DNA of 64,000 nucleotides, from NCBI RefSeq assembly GCF_000385565.1, contig NC_021169.1:1842571-1906570 (forward strand), read 5' to 3'. The stretch's first letter is position 1, and every line of letters starts with the position of its first letter. The position numbers were made by a program, and so were the translations under genes. The notes under the pieces were generated by a model. That model was not told where the DNA came from. It saw only the letters and a list, made by a program, of their open reading frames with translations, and made no database searches. Of the stretch, positions 15,772-23,613 are shown piece after piece. The DNA comes from Archaeoglobus sulfaticallidus PM70-1. GTDB taxonomy: Archaea > Halobacteriota > Archaeoglobi > Archaeoglobales > Archaeoglobaceae.

Positions 15772-16761
15772 TCATCCCATAGACTCTGCAATCTTGATTA
15801 ATTCTTCCTTGCTAATCATTCCAGTCATCGTTACAACCACATCGCCCTTCTTGAACATGAGCATGCTGCTGCCGTAGATTTCGGCGTATAACCCTTCGCT
15901 ATCTTCAACCTTTACATTCTCAGCATTCTGCATTTTAGGTAATTCTTCCCCTTTGGCTTCGGTTATCATCAGCATCTTGTCTTTCTTAGCGTACATGAGG
16001 CTAACGGAATTAAACATCAGACTAACTTCCTTCAACTCGTAGCCGGCAGTGTATGCTGGTTTGAGAATCCTGAAGTCCACGTGCTTTTGTGCTTCCTCAA
16101 CGCTGTTGAACTTCTTAATTCCAAGATCTTCTTCAGTTTTTATTTTCGCTCCCTCCGGTGGCGTGAACTGAAACTCATCATCACTTACGCCAGTGTTGAA
16201 TTCCACGTTGATGTACTCTACTGTCGACTTTATACCTCCTATGCTATGCTCGATTTTCAGCGGATACCAGTATTCCTTGTCCACCCACATCTTCGCTTCA
16301 ATGCTTTCGTTATCTTTAGGTGTAAGCTGAACAACATAGCAATCTCTGCCCGATACCTTCTCGCTGCCAAGAATCTTCACGTCATAACGTTTAAGCATGT
16401 CCTTGACGAGTTCTCCGTAGTCCGGGTTTACCTGATTGTACTGCCCAACATCCATTACAAAAACTTCGTTTTTCTTCTCATCGTAAATCCACATTTTCTC
16501 GCCGTTTGAAACTATCAACGTACCCATCTCTTTGTTGTGCATTCTCACCTTGTTTGGTTTTTTGAACACGTATTCGTATTCCATTACCATTTTTCCGCTT
16601 TTTCCTTCGGCTGTAACTCTAAGAATTCCCTTAAAGTCCTTTACGGCGTTGTACTTCTCTTCAATATTCCTCGCCATTTCTTCGGCACTCATCTGGGTGC
16701 AGCCAGCCAGCAGAACTGTGGAAAGCAAAGCTAACAGTACCAGCATCAACTTACCGCGCAT
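15772..16761 (-). CDS. Lipoprotein with LolA/RseB-like domain
   Basis: 329 residues. The N-terminus is a lipoprotein signal (MRGKLMLVLLALLSTVLLAGC) with the lipobox cysteine at residue 21. Residues 25-200 resemble the LolA/MucB-type beta fold (KYNAVKDFKGILRVTAEG, FKKPNKVRMHNKEMGTLIVS, MWVDKEYWYPLKIEHS). The C-terminal 110 residues resemble a DUF4367 domain. In archaea such proteins are anchored outside the membrane and probably bind lipids or hydrophobic ligands, but the role is unknown. TATA near 16777-16790 suggests a near-leaderless transcript. The divergent or adjacent DUF1724 regulator at 17604 may control it. Confidence 0.82.
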   Translation of the reverse strand: MRGKLMLVLLALLSTVLLAGCTQMSAEEMARNIEEKYNAVKDFKGILRVTAEGKSGKMVMEYEYVFKKPNKVRMHNKEMGTLIVSNGEKMWIYDEKKNEVFVMDVGQYNQVNPDYGELVKDMLKRYDVKILGSEKVSGRDCYVVQLTPKDNESIEAKMWVDKEYWYPLKIEHSIGGIKSTVEYINVEFNTGVSDDEFQFTPPEGAKIKTEEDLGIKKFNSVEEAQKHVDFRILKPAYTAGYELKEVSLMFNSVSLMYAKKDKMLMITEAKGEELPKMQNAENVKVEDSEGLYAEIYGSSMLMFKKGDVVVTMTGMISKEELIKIAESMG

Positions 16762-16800
16762 GTAAAGCGATTATGTCGAAAATATATAAAATTTGCTTTT

Positions 16801-17604
16801 TCATATATCCCCATGGGTAGTTCCACACACCCATAGGTGATCCTTAACGACCTTCCTCGATCTGCTGTAAAAGTTGTTAAAGAGCTTAAACCCCCACCGC
16901 ACTGCTTCATCACTCGTGCATACGAAAATGTGATTTGCATCGTACGCATCGCCCACATAGAGACCCATAGCAAATCCCTTTTCTGCCACTACAAAAGCTA
17001 CCTTCGCATCGCTACAAACGCGCATCTCCCCAAGCCCGATAAACTTCTGTACGAGTTCCGGGTGTTTAGATACGCACTTCTCAAACACGTTTTCTGTCAG
17101 AACGAGCTTTATATCCCTTTCTTCTGCCAGATACGTAAAGAGAGCAGGAAACTCCGGATGATACACAGGCGAAACACCTTTTATCCAGTTCGATGCTTTA
17201 AGAATTCTTATCCAGTCCTCAGATAGCTCAAAGGGGTCGCTACTCCGGACCAAATAGCCTCCGTAGAGGTAGTGAATTTCCTTCATCAGTTCTTCTGGGA
17301 TAGGAGAAGTGTCGTGGGTTCTGAAGAATTCTCCCGTATCTTTGGCAATAGAGAGAAGCTTCTCGACTTCAACAGCTTTCTCCAAGATGATCCTGCCCAG
17401 AGCAGTTAGTCTGTAACCTTCGCCACACCTTTCGACCAGTCCAGCTTCAACAAAGTTTCGTATGTGGGGTTTGACAGTATCTCTTGACACATCTAAAGAC
17501 CTCGCAAGGCTTGAAATACCAGCGGGGTTTTCCAGCCCTTCAAGGATTTTTAATTTTAGAGGTGTAGTACTCAGACTAATTAGATGCCTGAAACCGATGC
17601 TCAT
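16801..17604 (-). CDS. Winged-helix regulator with DUF1724 domain
   Basis: 267 residues. The N-terminal 80 residues form an ArsR-like winged helix (LKLKILEGLENPAGISSLAR, SLDVSRDTVKPHIRNFVEAG, LVERCGEGYRLTALG). The rest matches the DUF1724 effector domain common in methanogen and Archaeoglobus regulators (PEELMKEIHYLYGGYLVRSS, VSPVYHPEFPALFTYLAEE). The effector is unknown. The gene lies 39 bases upstream of the lipoprotein gene on the same strand. An 8-bp inverted repeat flanks its TATA region, suggesting autoregulation. Confidence 0.88.
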   Translation of the reverse strand: MSIGFRHLISLSTTPLKLKILEGLENPAGISSLARSLDVSRDTVKPHIRNFVEAGLVERCGEGYRLTALGRIILEKAVEVEKLLSIAKDTGEFFRTHDTSPIPEELMKEIHYLYGGYLVRSSDPFELSEDWIRILKASNWIKGVSPVYHPEFPALFTYLAEERDIKLVLTENVFEKCVSKHPELVQKFIGLGEMRVCSDAKVAFVVAEKGFAMGLYVGDAYDANHIFVCTSDEAVRWGFKLFNNFYSRSRKVVKDHLWVCGTTHGDI

Positions 17605-17608
17605 TGCG

Positions 17609-17662
17609 GTCTCTTACACCTTAAAATTTAATAAAGTTACGAGGATTAACTTTTTAAGAGAC
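17609..17662. promoter_or_regulatory. Inverted repeat around DUF1724-regulator promoter
   Basis: GTCTCTTA at 17609-17616 and TAAGAGAC at 17655-17662 form a perfect 8-bp inverted repeat. Between them, on the minus strand, lies an AT-rich TATA candidate (CTTTATTAAATTTTAAG) about 25 bases before the ATG at 17604. The layout fits an operator pair that could loop or mask the promoter. Confidence 0.4.
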
Positions 17663-17780
17663 ATTAACACCTTTTACCAGTGCAAAATATGCAGTGCATC
17701 CTTGAAAGAGATCAGAGGATAAAAGACGAATAAATTAGCCAACTAATTAGAATGGAATCAGTTTAGTCAGTTTAAGAGTT

Positions 17781-18861
17781 TTAAGCTCCTTTGCCTTTCC
17801 GTCTCCATACCAGCAGCAATATCAGTACCAGTGCTAAGAATGCCAAAATCACGATAAATACAAGAGATAGTCCTACCGGCTCAGATACTGATACCACCAG
17901 CTCCTTCTTTGGAGAATATGCATAAACGACGCCGTTGGACAGTATTTCAGCCTGAAATTCGTAGTTTCCATCTTTCCATCCTTCTTTGGGTATGTAGTTG
18001 TATTTTGTCTCGGTTTTACCCATAAGCAATACTGATGACTTGTAAATTTCCACGCTATCATCCGTTGTGCCTGTTACATGCAGGACTACTGTTGCGTTTG
18101 GTAATTCCCTATATAGGTTCTCAATCACCGCCAGTAATTGAACATACACAATCCTGTACAATCCTGTCGCCATCTTTCACGGGTAGTACATCAAATGCTT
18201 CGAAGCGGACAGCCTCTATAGCGAATTCAATTCTCTTGTGCTCATCGGGTTTAAGGGTAAAGCTCTTACTTGCTACCTTCTCATCAAATAAATATGCGAT
18301 TGCGGTATAATTGCCTGGAGTGACCTTCTTTTCAAGCTTCCTGTAAGCAGATGCGATTTCATAGTCCCCTTTGAAAAGCTTAATCAGTGCAGTATTGGCT
18401 ACATTGCCTACGGGATCGAGTGCAAAAATCTCAACATAGGCTTTTTCACCAACCACAGTCACATTCGCTTCCTGTGCAGCTGAAACCACAACTTTTACTG
18501 GCAGATTACCCTCTGTTTCATATACAATAGCCTCGACCCTCACAGTATAATTACCCGGTATTGCATCTTCATCGGCTTTGAGCTCAATGTAAACTTTCCT
18601 GTATTCATTGGGTTTCAGGAAGTATCCAGTGGTGGAAAAATTGACTTTTATGAATTCAGGAGCCACATACGATAGATTGATATACACAGATCTGTTCATT
18701 TTGTTAAATACCACTACAGACACATCTTCTCCTTTTATATTTTCACCCTGTGCTATGACATAGTGGTGAGAGTAAAAACTCCCTGAAATCGCAACCTTTA
18801 AAGCACTACACGGAAAAATCAGCAAACAGAGCAGTATTAACAGGTACATGATTGTTCTCAT
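17781..18861 (-). pseudogene. Secreted/membrane-anchored surface protein, split by a 10-bp duplication
   Basis: The first frame (18861 to 18121, 246 codons) starts with a signal peptide (MRTIMYLLILLCLLIFPCSA) followed by beta-sandwich repeats like NEW3/CARDB domains. It ends abruptly in VQDCVCSITGGD. The second frame (to 17781) continues with a beta domain, one C-terminal membrane helix (LVFIVILAFLALVLILLLV) and a basic tail. The unit acaatcctgt occurs twice in tandem at 18148-18167. Deleting one copy joins both frames into one ORF of 1071 bases (356 residues): DGDRIVYVQLLAVIENLYRE. It is either recently inactivated, phase-variable by slippage, or an assembly error. Confidence 0.78.
18148..18167. 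repeat. 10-bp perfect tandem duplication
   Basis: Two adjacent copies of acaatcctgt. Ten bases is not a multiple of three, so the duplication shifts the reading frame of the surface-protein gene at exactly the point where the two halves part. Confidence 0.95.
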
Positions 18862-18872
18862 TTTATCACCCT

Positions 18873-19885
18873 CTACAGGTTCATTATCGTAACATAGTAT
18901 GTCCCCTGGTAAGTTTTTGCTGGAAGTTCTGTACCGACGCTGAGCCAGACATATATTCCGCTGGCCAAACCGCTTTCATCTGTTGCTGAGAGGGACTCTA
19001 AACCTTTAACAGTAGTGAATGCCGTCGTTACGAGAGATGCAGTATTTTCGTTGTTCTTGGCATTATTCTCAAGTGCAATTTCTCCGGGTCCTGGGTTTTC
19101 GCTGGTGGTGCTCACATTAACAGTATAACCACCACTGCTCCACTGTGCATCGGTTTTTGCCTGAATCTTGTGTTCCACATTACACACTGTCACAACATCT
19201 ATTTTCCCATCAACAGGTTCCGTTATCGGATTATCACTGCTTCCAAGAGCTACAGCGCCAAAACTAAACGATGTATCCAGAATGCTGATTTCACCATACC
19301 AGAGCATTTCGTTGTCAATGTCTTTCAAACTGTCGCTCGCAGAACTGTTGTCTACAACCACCACCTTGATAATCCACTTAGCTACCGTGCTGTCTGACTC
19401 TGTCGCAACCTTCCCCGGTATGAAATGCAGATACCAGGTTCCGGTGGTATATGTCGTATCCACGGGGCCTCTGCTTTCACTCGCATCTATCCCCCATGTG
19501 CTCCAAATTGGCCCAACAAATGTCCATACGCTGCCCGTCCAGCGATAAGTTGCCTGAGTCTGCGGATTGTCACTACTTGGCTCATCGTCACCGCTGCCAT
19601 CGGCATCATAGTATATATACACGGTGATATTCTCAATGTCGCTGTAACCATTGTTATCCAAAGCCTCGATCTTTATCGTGTATTCTGTTTGAGGTGTCAT
19701 CTGGTTGTTAGCATCGGTTAGTTCATCTTCAAGTAGCAAGCTAACACTTACGATCTCGGGGGCTTCATTTATCAGGGTTGAAATTTCCGGTTGTATGAGT
19801 AGTTGAAGCAGGGGACATAATTGCTACAGTATATGATTGCTACTAAGATTAGTACTGCTACCACCACCAGTTCCAGATCTGCCAT
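18873..19885 (-). pseudogene. Surface beta-sandwich protein, N-terminus out of frame
   Basis: A 288-codon frame (19739 to 18873) encodes a Thr/Ser/Asp-rich extracellular protein with Ig-like segments (TEYTIKIEALDNNGYSDIEN, VYIYYDADGSGDDEP) and no membrane anchor. It has no ATG or GTG near its beginning and no ribosome site at its TTG. A well-placed TATA (19906-19920) and ATG (19885) begin a second frame reading MADLELVVVAVLILVAII, a hydrophobic leader, which stops after 37 codons. The main frame is open back to about 19827. A frameshift between 19830 and 19775 would join them. It lies 11 bases upstream of the split surface gene, likely an operon. Confidence 0.6.
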
Positions 19886-20253
19886 AACCAGAAAATGATT
19901 CTACTCATATATTATATTTTTCTTATCTATCTATATCCTCGACCCTATCTATATCCTTAACCAGTTGTTACTTTCTCATTCTCCAATATTGACCGTTATT
20001 ATCCGTTTATTGCTTTCTCGCTGAGATTCACACAGATTTGTTGAATTAAGAGATAATTTCGGGAAAACATATCCATTTCAGATACGAACTTTGAATAGGA
20101 TGTAGAAGTAATAATATAATAACGATAGAACCGCCAATAGAACCGCCAAGATATAAACTTAAACGTTGGTTCCAACGGATTTTAACAAAATGATTAATTA
20201 TTATTATATAATAACGAAAAAAAATTTAATCTCAAAATTGATTTTCTCATCGA
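19886..20253. other. Repeat-rich intergenic region
   Basis: No gene is seen in these 368 bases. AAAATATAATATATG (minus, 19906-19920) is the promoter of the surface gene. TATCTATATCCT occurs at 19928-19939 and 19946-19957, one turn and a half apart. ATAGAACCGCCA is duplicated in tandem at 20125-20148. CGTTGGTTCCAACG at 20164-20177 is a perfect palindrome. AAATTTAATCT near 20222-20232 is a likely TATA for the glycosyltransferase at 20254. Confidence 0.6.
20125..20148. repeat. 12-bp perfect tandem duplication
   Basis: ATAGAACCGCCA is present twice without spacer. It lies about 105 bases before the glycosyltransferase start and next to a 14-bp palindrome at 20164-20177 that could be an operator. 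Confidence 0.9.
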
Positions 20254-21306
20254 ATGTTAAGTGTGATCATAACAGCGTACAAAAACGCTGGGTATATCGA
20301 AGAGAACATAAAGAAGCTAAACCACAACGCAGAGATAATAATAGCCGCTGACGAGCCAGATAGCGAGATCAAAGAGATCGTTGATAAGTACAACCTCAAA
20401 CATACCTTCAGCAATAAAAGGAGAGGAAAATGGAGGGCTTTGAACGATGCGTTAAAGCTGGTAGAAGGAGATAAAATTCTGTTCCTCGATTCAGACACAA
20501 GAATAGTCGATTTTGATCCTGAGATACTGGATCACTATTCAGTTGTTGAAATTCGCAAGGAGATAAACTCCTCCACTCTAATGGAGAGGCTCGTGAACAT
20601 AGATTATTTCAACATGTTCTTAACCGCCAAGCTATCATCCAAGCTCGGAACCTGTCTGGGTTTGAATGGCTCGGCATTCCTGATAAGGAAAGATGTCATT
20701 GAAAAATTCAGATTCAGAAGAAGGATCGTTGAGGATGCCGATCTTGGAGTTAGAGTTGGTATTGCAGGAGAGAGCTTTTTCGTGGACGGGAGAGCTTTAA
20801 CCAAAGCTCCGAATAGCCTTAAGAAATGGCTCATACAGCGTGAGAGGTGGGCTTTGGGAGGAGCGGAGATAGTAATGGAGTTCCTCTGGGATTTGATAAA
20901 GAAACCAGTTAACATTCTGCCAGTCCTGTTTCTTTTCTATCCTGCAATTATCGGCTTTCTGCTCGACTTAATCCTGCCAGACTATCTCCTGCTCAAAGCC
21001 ATGTACCTGATTCTGCCACCAATACACCACCTACCAGTAAATATAGTATCTCTAACGCTACTCGCGATTTTCAGCATGCTATCCTTCAGAAATCTGGTTG
21101 CCTCACTAACCTCATTCGCCGTATGGGCTCTTGCGATGATACTGCTCTCACTCACAACCAACTACAGAATAGAATTCAGGCTACTACCGATATACTACTT
21201 CTTCTACTCACCATTGTGGGCGATGATATGTTTCGTAACATTGTTGAGAGCCATATCATGGAAAGTTTTAGGCTGGGAAATAGAACTCAGAGACTGGGTT
21301 GTGTGA
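20254..21306 (+). CDS. Membrane glycosyltransferase, family 2
   Basis: 350 residues. The GT-A domain (residues 1-220) starts with LSVIITAYKNAGYIEENIKK, has the metal-binding DSDT near residue 78, and the processive-type QRERW motif near residue 195. Four or five membrane helices follow (220-335). This architecture belongs to enzymes that add sugars to lipid carriers or extend polysaccharides at the cytoplasmic membrane face. The acceptor is unknown. It is probably leaderless from a TATA about 26 bases upstream and ends about 140 bases before the L1 operon. Confidence 0.88.
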   Translation: MLSVIITAYKNAGYIEENIKKLNHNAEIIIAADEPDSEIKEIVDKYNLKHTFSNKRRGKWRALNDALKLVEGDKILFLDSDTRIVDFDPEILDHYSVVEIRKEINSSTLMERLVNIDYFNMFLTAKLSSKLGTCLGLNGSAFLIRKDVIEKFRFRRRIVEDADLGVRVGIAGESFFVDGRALTKAPNSLKKWLIQRERWALGGAEIVMEFLWDLIKKPVNILPVLFLFYPAIIGFLLDLILPDYLLLKAMYLILPPIHHLPVNIVSLTLLAIFSMLSFRNLVASLTSFAVWALAMILLSLTTNYRIEFRLLPIYYFFYSPLWAMICFVTLLRAISWKVLGWEIELRDWVV

Positions 21307-21390
21307 GGGATTCGATAACCGTTAATTTAAAATATCCATGAGTTTTTTTGACTTAATACATCGTTTAATTTGAATACGATCTGAATACTG

Positions 21391-21441
21391 GAGGATAACT
21401 GGGTTAAAACCCGTAGGAGGCGTAAAGCCGAAAGCACTACG
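21391..21441 (+). promoter_or_regulatory. Structured leader of the L1 operon
   Basis: The leader contains GGGTTAAAACCC (a short hairpin) and then CGTAG...CTACG enclosing GGC-gtaaa-GCC, ending just before the start codon. An AGGAGG lies inside the stem, about 25 bases before the ATG. Archaeal L1 is known to repress its own operon by binding an mRNA structure that mimics its 23S rRNA site, so this is a candidate site. The exact match to the L1 consensus was not computed. Confidence 0.45.
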
Positions 21442-21444
21442 GTG

Positions 21445-22098
21445 ATGGAAATGCTTGTGGAAAAAGAAGTGGTTAAGAAAGCCGTAGAAGAGGCGATAAA
21501 GAAATCCAAGGACAGAAACTTCCTCGAAACGGTGGAAGTTGCAGTAAACCTGAAGAACCTGGACATGAAAAAACCAGAGAACAGAATAGATGCTCTTGTA
21601 ACACTACCCAACGGCACCGGAAAGGACAGGAAGGTTGGAGTCTTTGCCAAGGGTGATACAGCGCTCAAAGCCAAAGAGGCTGGGGCGGATGTCGTGTTTT
21701 CAGCTGAAGATATCGATGAGCTTGCTAAAGACAAGAGAAAGCTTAGAAAAATTGCAAACGAGATGGACTTTTTTATAGCTGAAGCTCCGTTAATGCCAGA
21801 AATCGGTAAGAAGCTTGGACCGATTCTTGGGCCAAGAGGTAAGATACCGCAGCCAATTCCGCCCCTTTCAGATCCAAAACCAGTCATAGATAGGCTCAAG
21901 AAGTCCGTCAAGATAAGAACAAGAGATAAGATGACATTCCACGCTCCAGTTGGCACGAAGAACATGAGTCCCGATGAGATCTCAGAGAACATCCTCGAAA
22001 TACTCAAAGTGGTTGAGAACAAATACGAAAATGCTGTAAATAATGTGAAGTCAGTATATGTTAAAACAACGATGGGTCCTGCGGTGAGGGTGATATAA
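21445..22098 (+). CDS. rpl1: Ribosomal protein L1 (uL1)
   Basis: 217 residues from the ATG at 21445; a GTG three bases earlier and an ATG six bases later are alternatives. It forms the L1 stalk that contacts E-site tRNA. Conserved stretches include FLETVEVAVNLKNLDMKKPE, LGPRGKIPQPIPP and MTFHAPVGTKNMSPDEISEN. The stop overlaps the next ATG by one base, so L1 and P0 are translationally coupled. Like other archaeal L1 proteins it may repress the operon through the leader structure upstream. Confidence 0.96.
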   Translation: MEMLVEKEVVKKAVEEAIKKSKDRNFLETVEVAVNLKNLDMKKPENRIDALVTLPNGTGKDRKVGVFAKGDTALKAKEAGADVVFSAEDIDELAKDKRKLRKIANEMDFFIAEAPLMPEIGKKLGPILGPRGKIPQPIPPLSDPKPVIDRLKKSVKIRTRDKMTFHAPVGTKNMSPDEISENILEILKVVENKYENAVNNVKSVYVKTTMGPAVRVI

Positions 22099-23111
22099 TG
22101 GCGGCAGTTAGAGGTGCTGTACCCCAGTGGAAGCTCAAGGATGTTGAGGAACTTAAAGAGCTAATGAAGAACTACCAGACCATCGGCATAGTCAGCTTCA
22201 GGGGTGTTCCAGCGGGACAGATGCAGAAGATCAGAAGAGAGCTAAGAGATAAGGTAAAGATAAAGGTTGTCAAGAACACATTGATCGAGAAGGCCATCGA
22301 GGAAGCGGAAGAGTTCGAGAGCCTTAAGGAATTCCTCGGTGATCAGGTGGCTTTTGTAGCTTCGGACATGAACCCCTTCAAGCTGTTTAAAGAACTCGAA
22401 AAGACAAAAGAACCATCCCCTCTAAAACCAAATCAGGTTTCTCCCGTTGATGTTGTTGTTGAGAAGGGGCCAACCTCATTCCCACCCGGACCCGTGCTTG
22501 GAGATCTGCAGATGGGTGGGTTACCAGCTGCGATCGAGAAGGGTAAGATAGTCATCAAAGATACCGTAACCGTTGTCAGAGCTGGAGAAGTTGTCAAGCC
22601 AGAGGTTGCAAAGGCTCTGTCGCTGCTCGAGATCAAGCCCGTAAAGCTGGGACTTGACACGAGAGTGCTGATGGAGAAGGGAATCGTGTTCACACCAGAG
22701 GATCTCGCAATAGATGTCGAAGCCGTCTCTGGCCAGTTCACCGAGGCCTATACAAAAGCCCTGAACCTTGCAGTGAACTCAGCATATGTGATCCCAGAGA
22801 CTGCGGAGATACTCATAGCAAAGGCATTCATGAATGCCAAGAACCTTGCAGTAAATGCTGGACTGCCAGTTAAGGAAGCAATTCCAGAGATTCTCGGAAA
22901 AGCTTACTCAGAAATGATGGCAATTGCATCACTGCTCCCAGAAGAGGCTCTGGATGAGGACTTGCTGGCCAAGGTTAAGTCCGTGGAGGTTCAAAAAGTT
23001 GAGACCGTGAGTGTGGAAGAGGAGAAGAAGGAAGAGGAAGAAGAGGTAGAAGAGGAAGAAGAAAGTAAGGAAGAAGAAGCGATTGAAGGTCTTGGTGCTT
23101 TATTTGGATAA
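22098..23111 (+). CDS. rplP0: Ribosomal protein P0 (uL10)
   Basis: 337 residues. The N-terminal rRNA-binding domain (YQTIGIVSFRGVPAGQMQKI, VVKNTLIEKAIEEAE) is followed by the archaeal insertion (QVSPVDVVVEKGPTSFPPGP) and the helical spine that binds P1/L12 dimers. It ends in an acidic tail and [11 protein letters not shown], which is shared with L12 and recruits translation factors. It is the base of the ribosomal stalk. It sits between rpl1 (one-base overlap) and rpl12 (12-base gap with AGGAGG). Confidence 0.97.
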   Translation: MAAVRGAVPQWKLKDVEELKELMKNYQTIGIVSFRGVPAGQMQKIRRELRDKVKIKVVKNTLIEKAIEEAEEFESLKEFLGDQVAFVASDMNPFKLFKELEKTKEPSPLKPNQVSPVDVVVEKGPTSFPPGPVLGDLQMGGLPAAIEKGKIVIKDTVTVVRAGEVVKPEVAKALSLLEIKPVKLGLDTRVLMEKGIVFTPEDLAIDVEAVSGQFTEAYTKALNLAVNSAYVIPETAEILIAKAFMNAKNLAVNAGLPVKEAIPEILGKAYSEMMAIASLLPEEALDEDLLAKVKSVEVQKVETVSVEEEKKEEEEEVEEEEESKEEEAIEGLGALFG

Positions 23112-23123
23112 AAAAAGGAGGTA

Positions 23124-23447
23124 ATGGATATGGAATATGTGTATGCTGCTTTAATTCTGCACTCCGCTGGAAAGGAGATAACCGAAGATGGTATTAAAGC
23201 GATACTCGAGGCTGCAGGTGTGGAGGTTAACGAGGCTAGGGTGAAGGCTCTGGTTTCTGCACTCGAGGATGTGAACATAGAGGAGGCAATCGAAAAGGCA
23301 AGCTTTGCAGTAGCTCCGGCTCCAGCAGCGGCTCCAGCAGCGGCTCCAGCAGAGGGTGCAGAAGAGGAGAAGAAGGAAGAGGAAGAAGAGGAAGAGGAGA
23401 AGAAGGAAGAAGAGGCAATCGAGGGACTTGGAGCACTGTTTGGATAA
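23124..23447 (+). CDS. rpl12: Ribosomal protein L12/P1
   Basis: 107 residues. The N-terminal dimerisation domain ([20 protein letters not shown]) is joined through an Ala-Pro hinge (codons repeating GCTCCAGCA) to a Glu/Lys tail ending in [11 protein letters not shown]. Multiple dimers bind P0 and activate translation GTPases. The start could be Met1 or Met3. The repetitive hinge and tail codons are normal for this protein. A T-rich tract follows the stop. Confidence 0.97.
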   Translation: MDMEYVYAALILHSAGKEITEDGIKAILEAAGVEVNEARVKALVSALEDVNIEEAIEKASFAVAPAPAAAPAAAPAEGAEEEKKEEEEEEEEKKEEEAIEGLGALFG

Positions 23448-23457
23448 ATCCCTCAAA

Positions 23458-23476
23458 TTTGTTTTTTTGTTTTTTT
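23458..23476 (+). terminator. T-tract terminator of the ribosomal operon
   Basis: Three runs of T (TTT, TTTTTTT, TTTTTT) separated by single G residues begin 11 bases after the rpl12 stop. Oligo-T tracts are the usual intrinsic terminators of archaeal RNA polymerase. Confidence 0.65.
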
Positions 23477-23613
23477 GAGCTTAGCTTTTCCGTTATTTTA
23501 TTTTGTATTCATATTATTGATTATTTAGTAACATCAGGCCAGAAAAACTGTTAATGCAGGCAAACAACAAAACTCAGAAATTTTTTTAAATTGCGTTATT
23601 GTGCAATGGTGCA

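Noticed and set aside
19801-19860. 16-bp imperfect duplication (GTAGCAAT twice) as the cause of the frameshift at 19830
   Set aside because: Removing it moves the leader into the third frame, which also ends before the main domain, so it does not restore the gene.
21327-22022. 231-codon minus-strand frame opposite rpl1
   Set aside because: rpl1 is unmistakable, and the opposite product is a Ser/Phe/Leu-rich shadow.
23319-23416. Tandem GCTCCAGCA and GAAGAG runs as a repeat array
   Set aside because: They encode the Ala-Pro hinge and Glu/Lys tail of ribosomal protein L12, which is normal for this protein.
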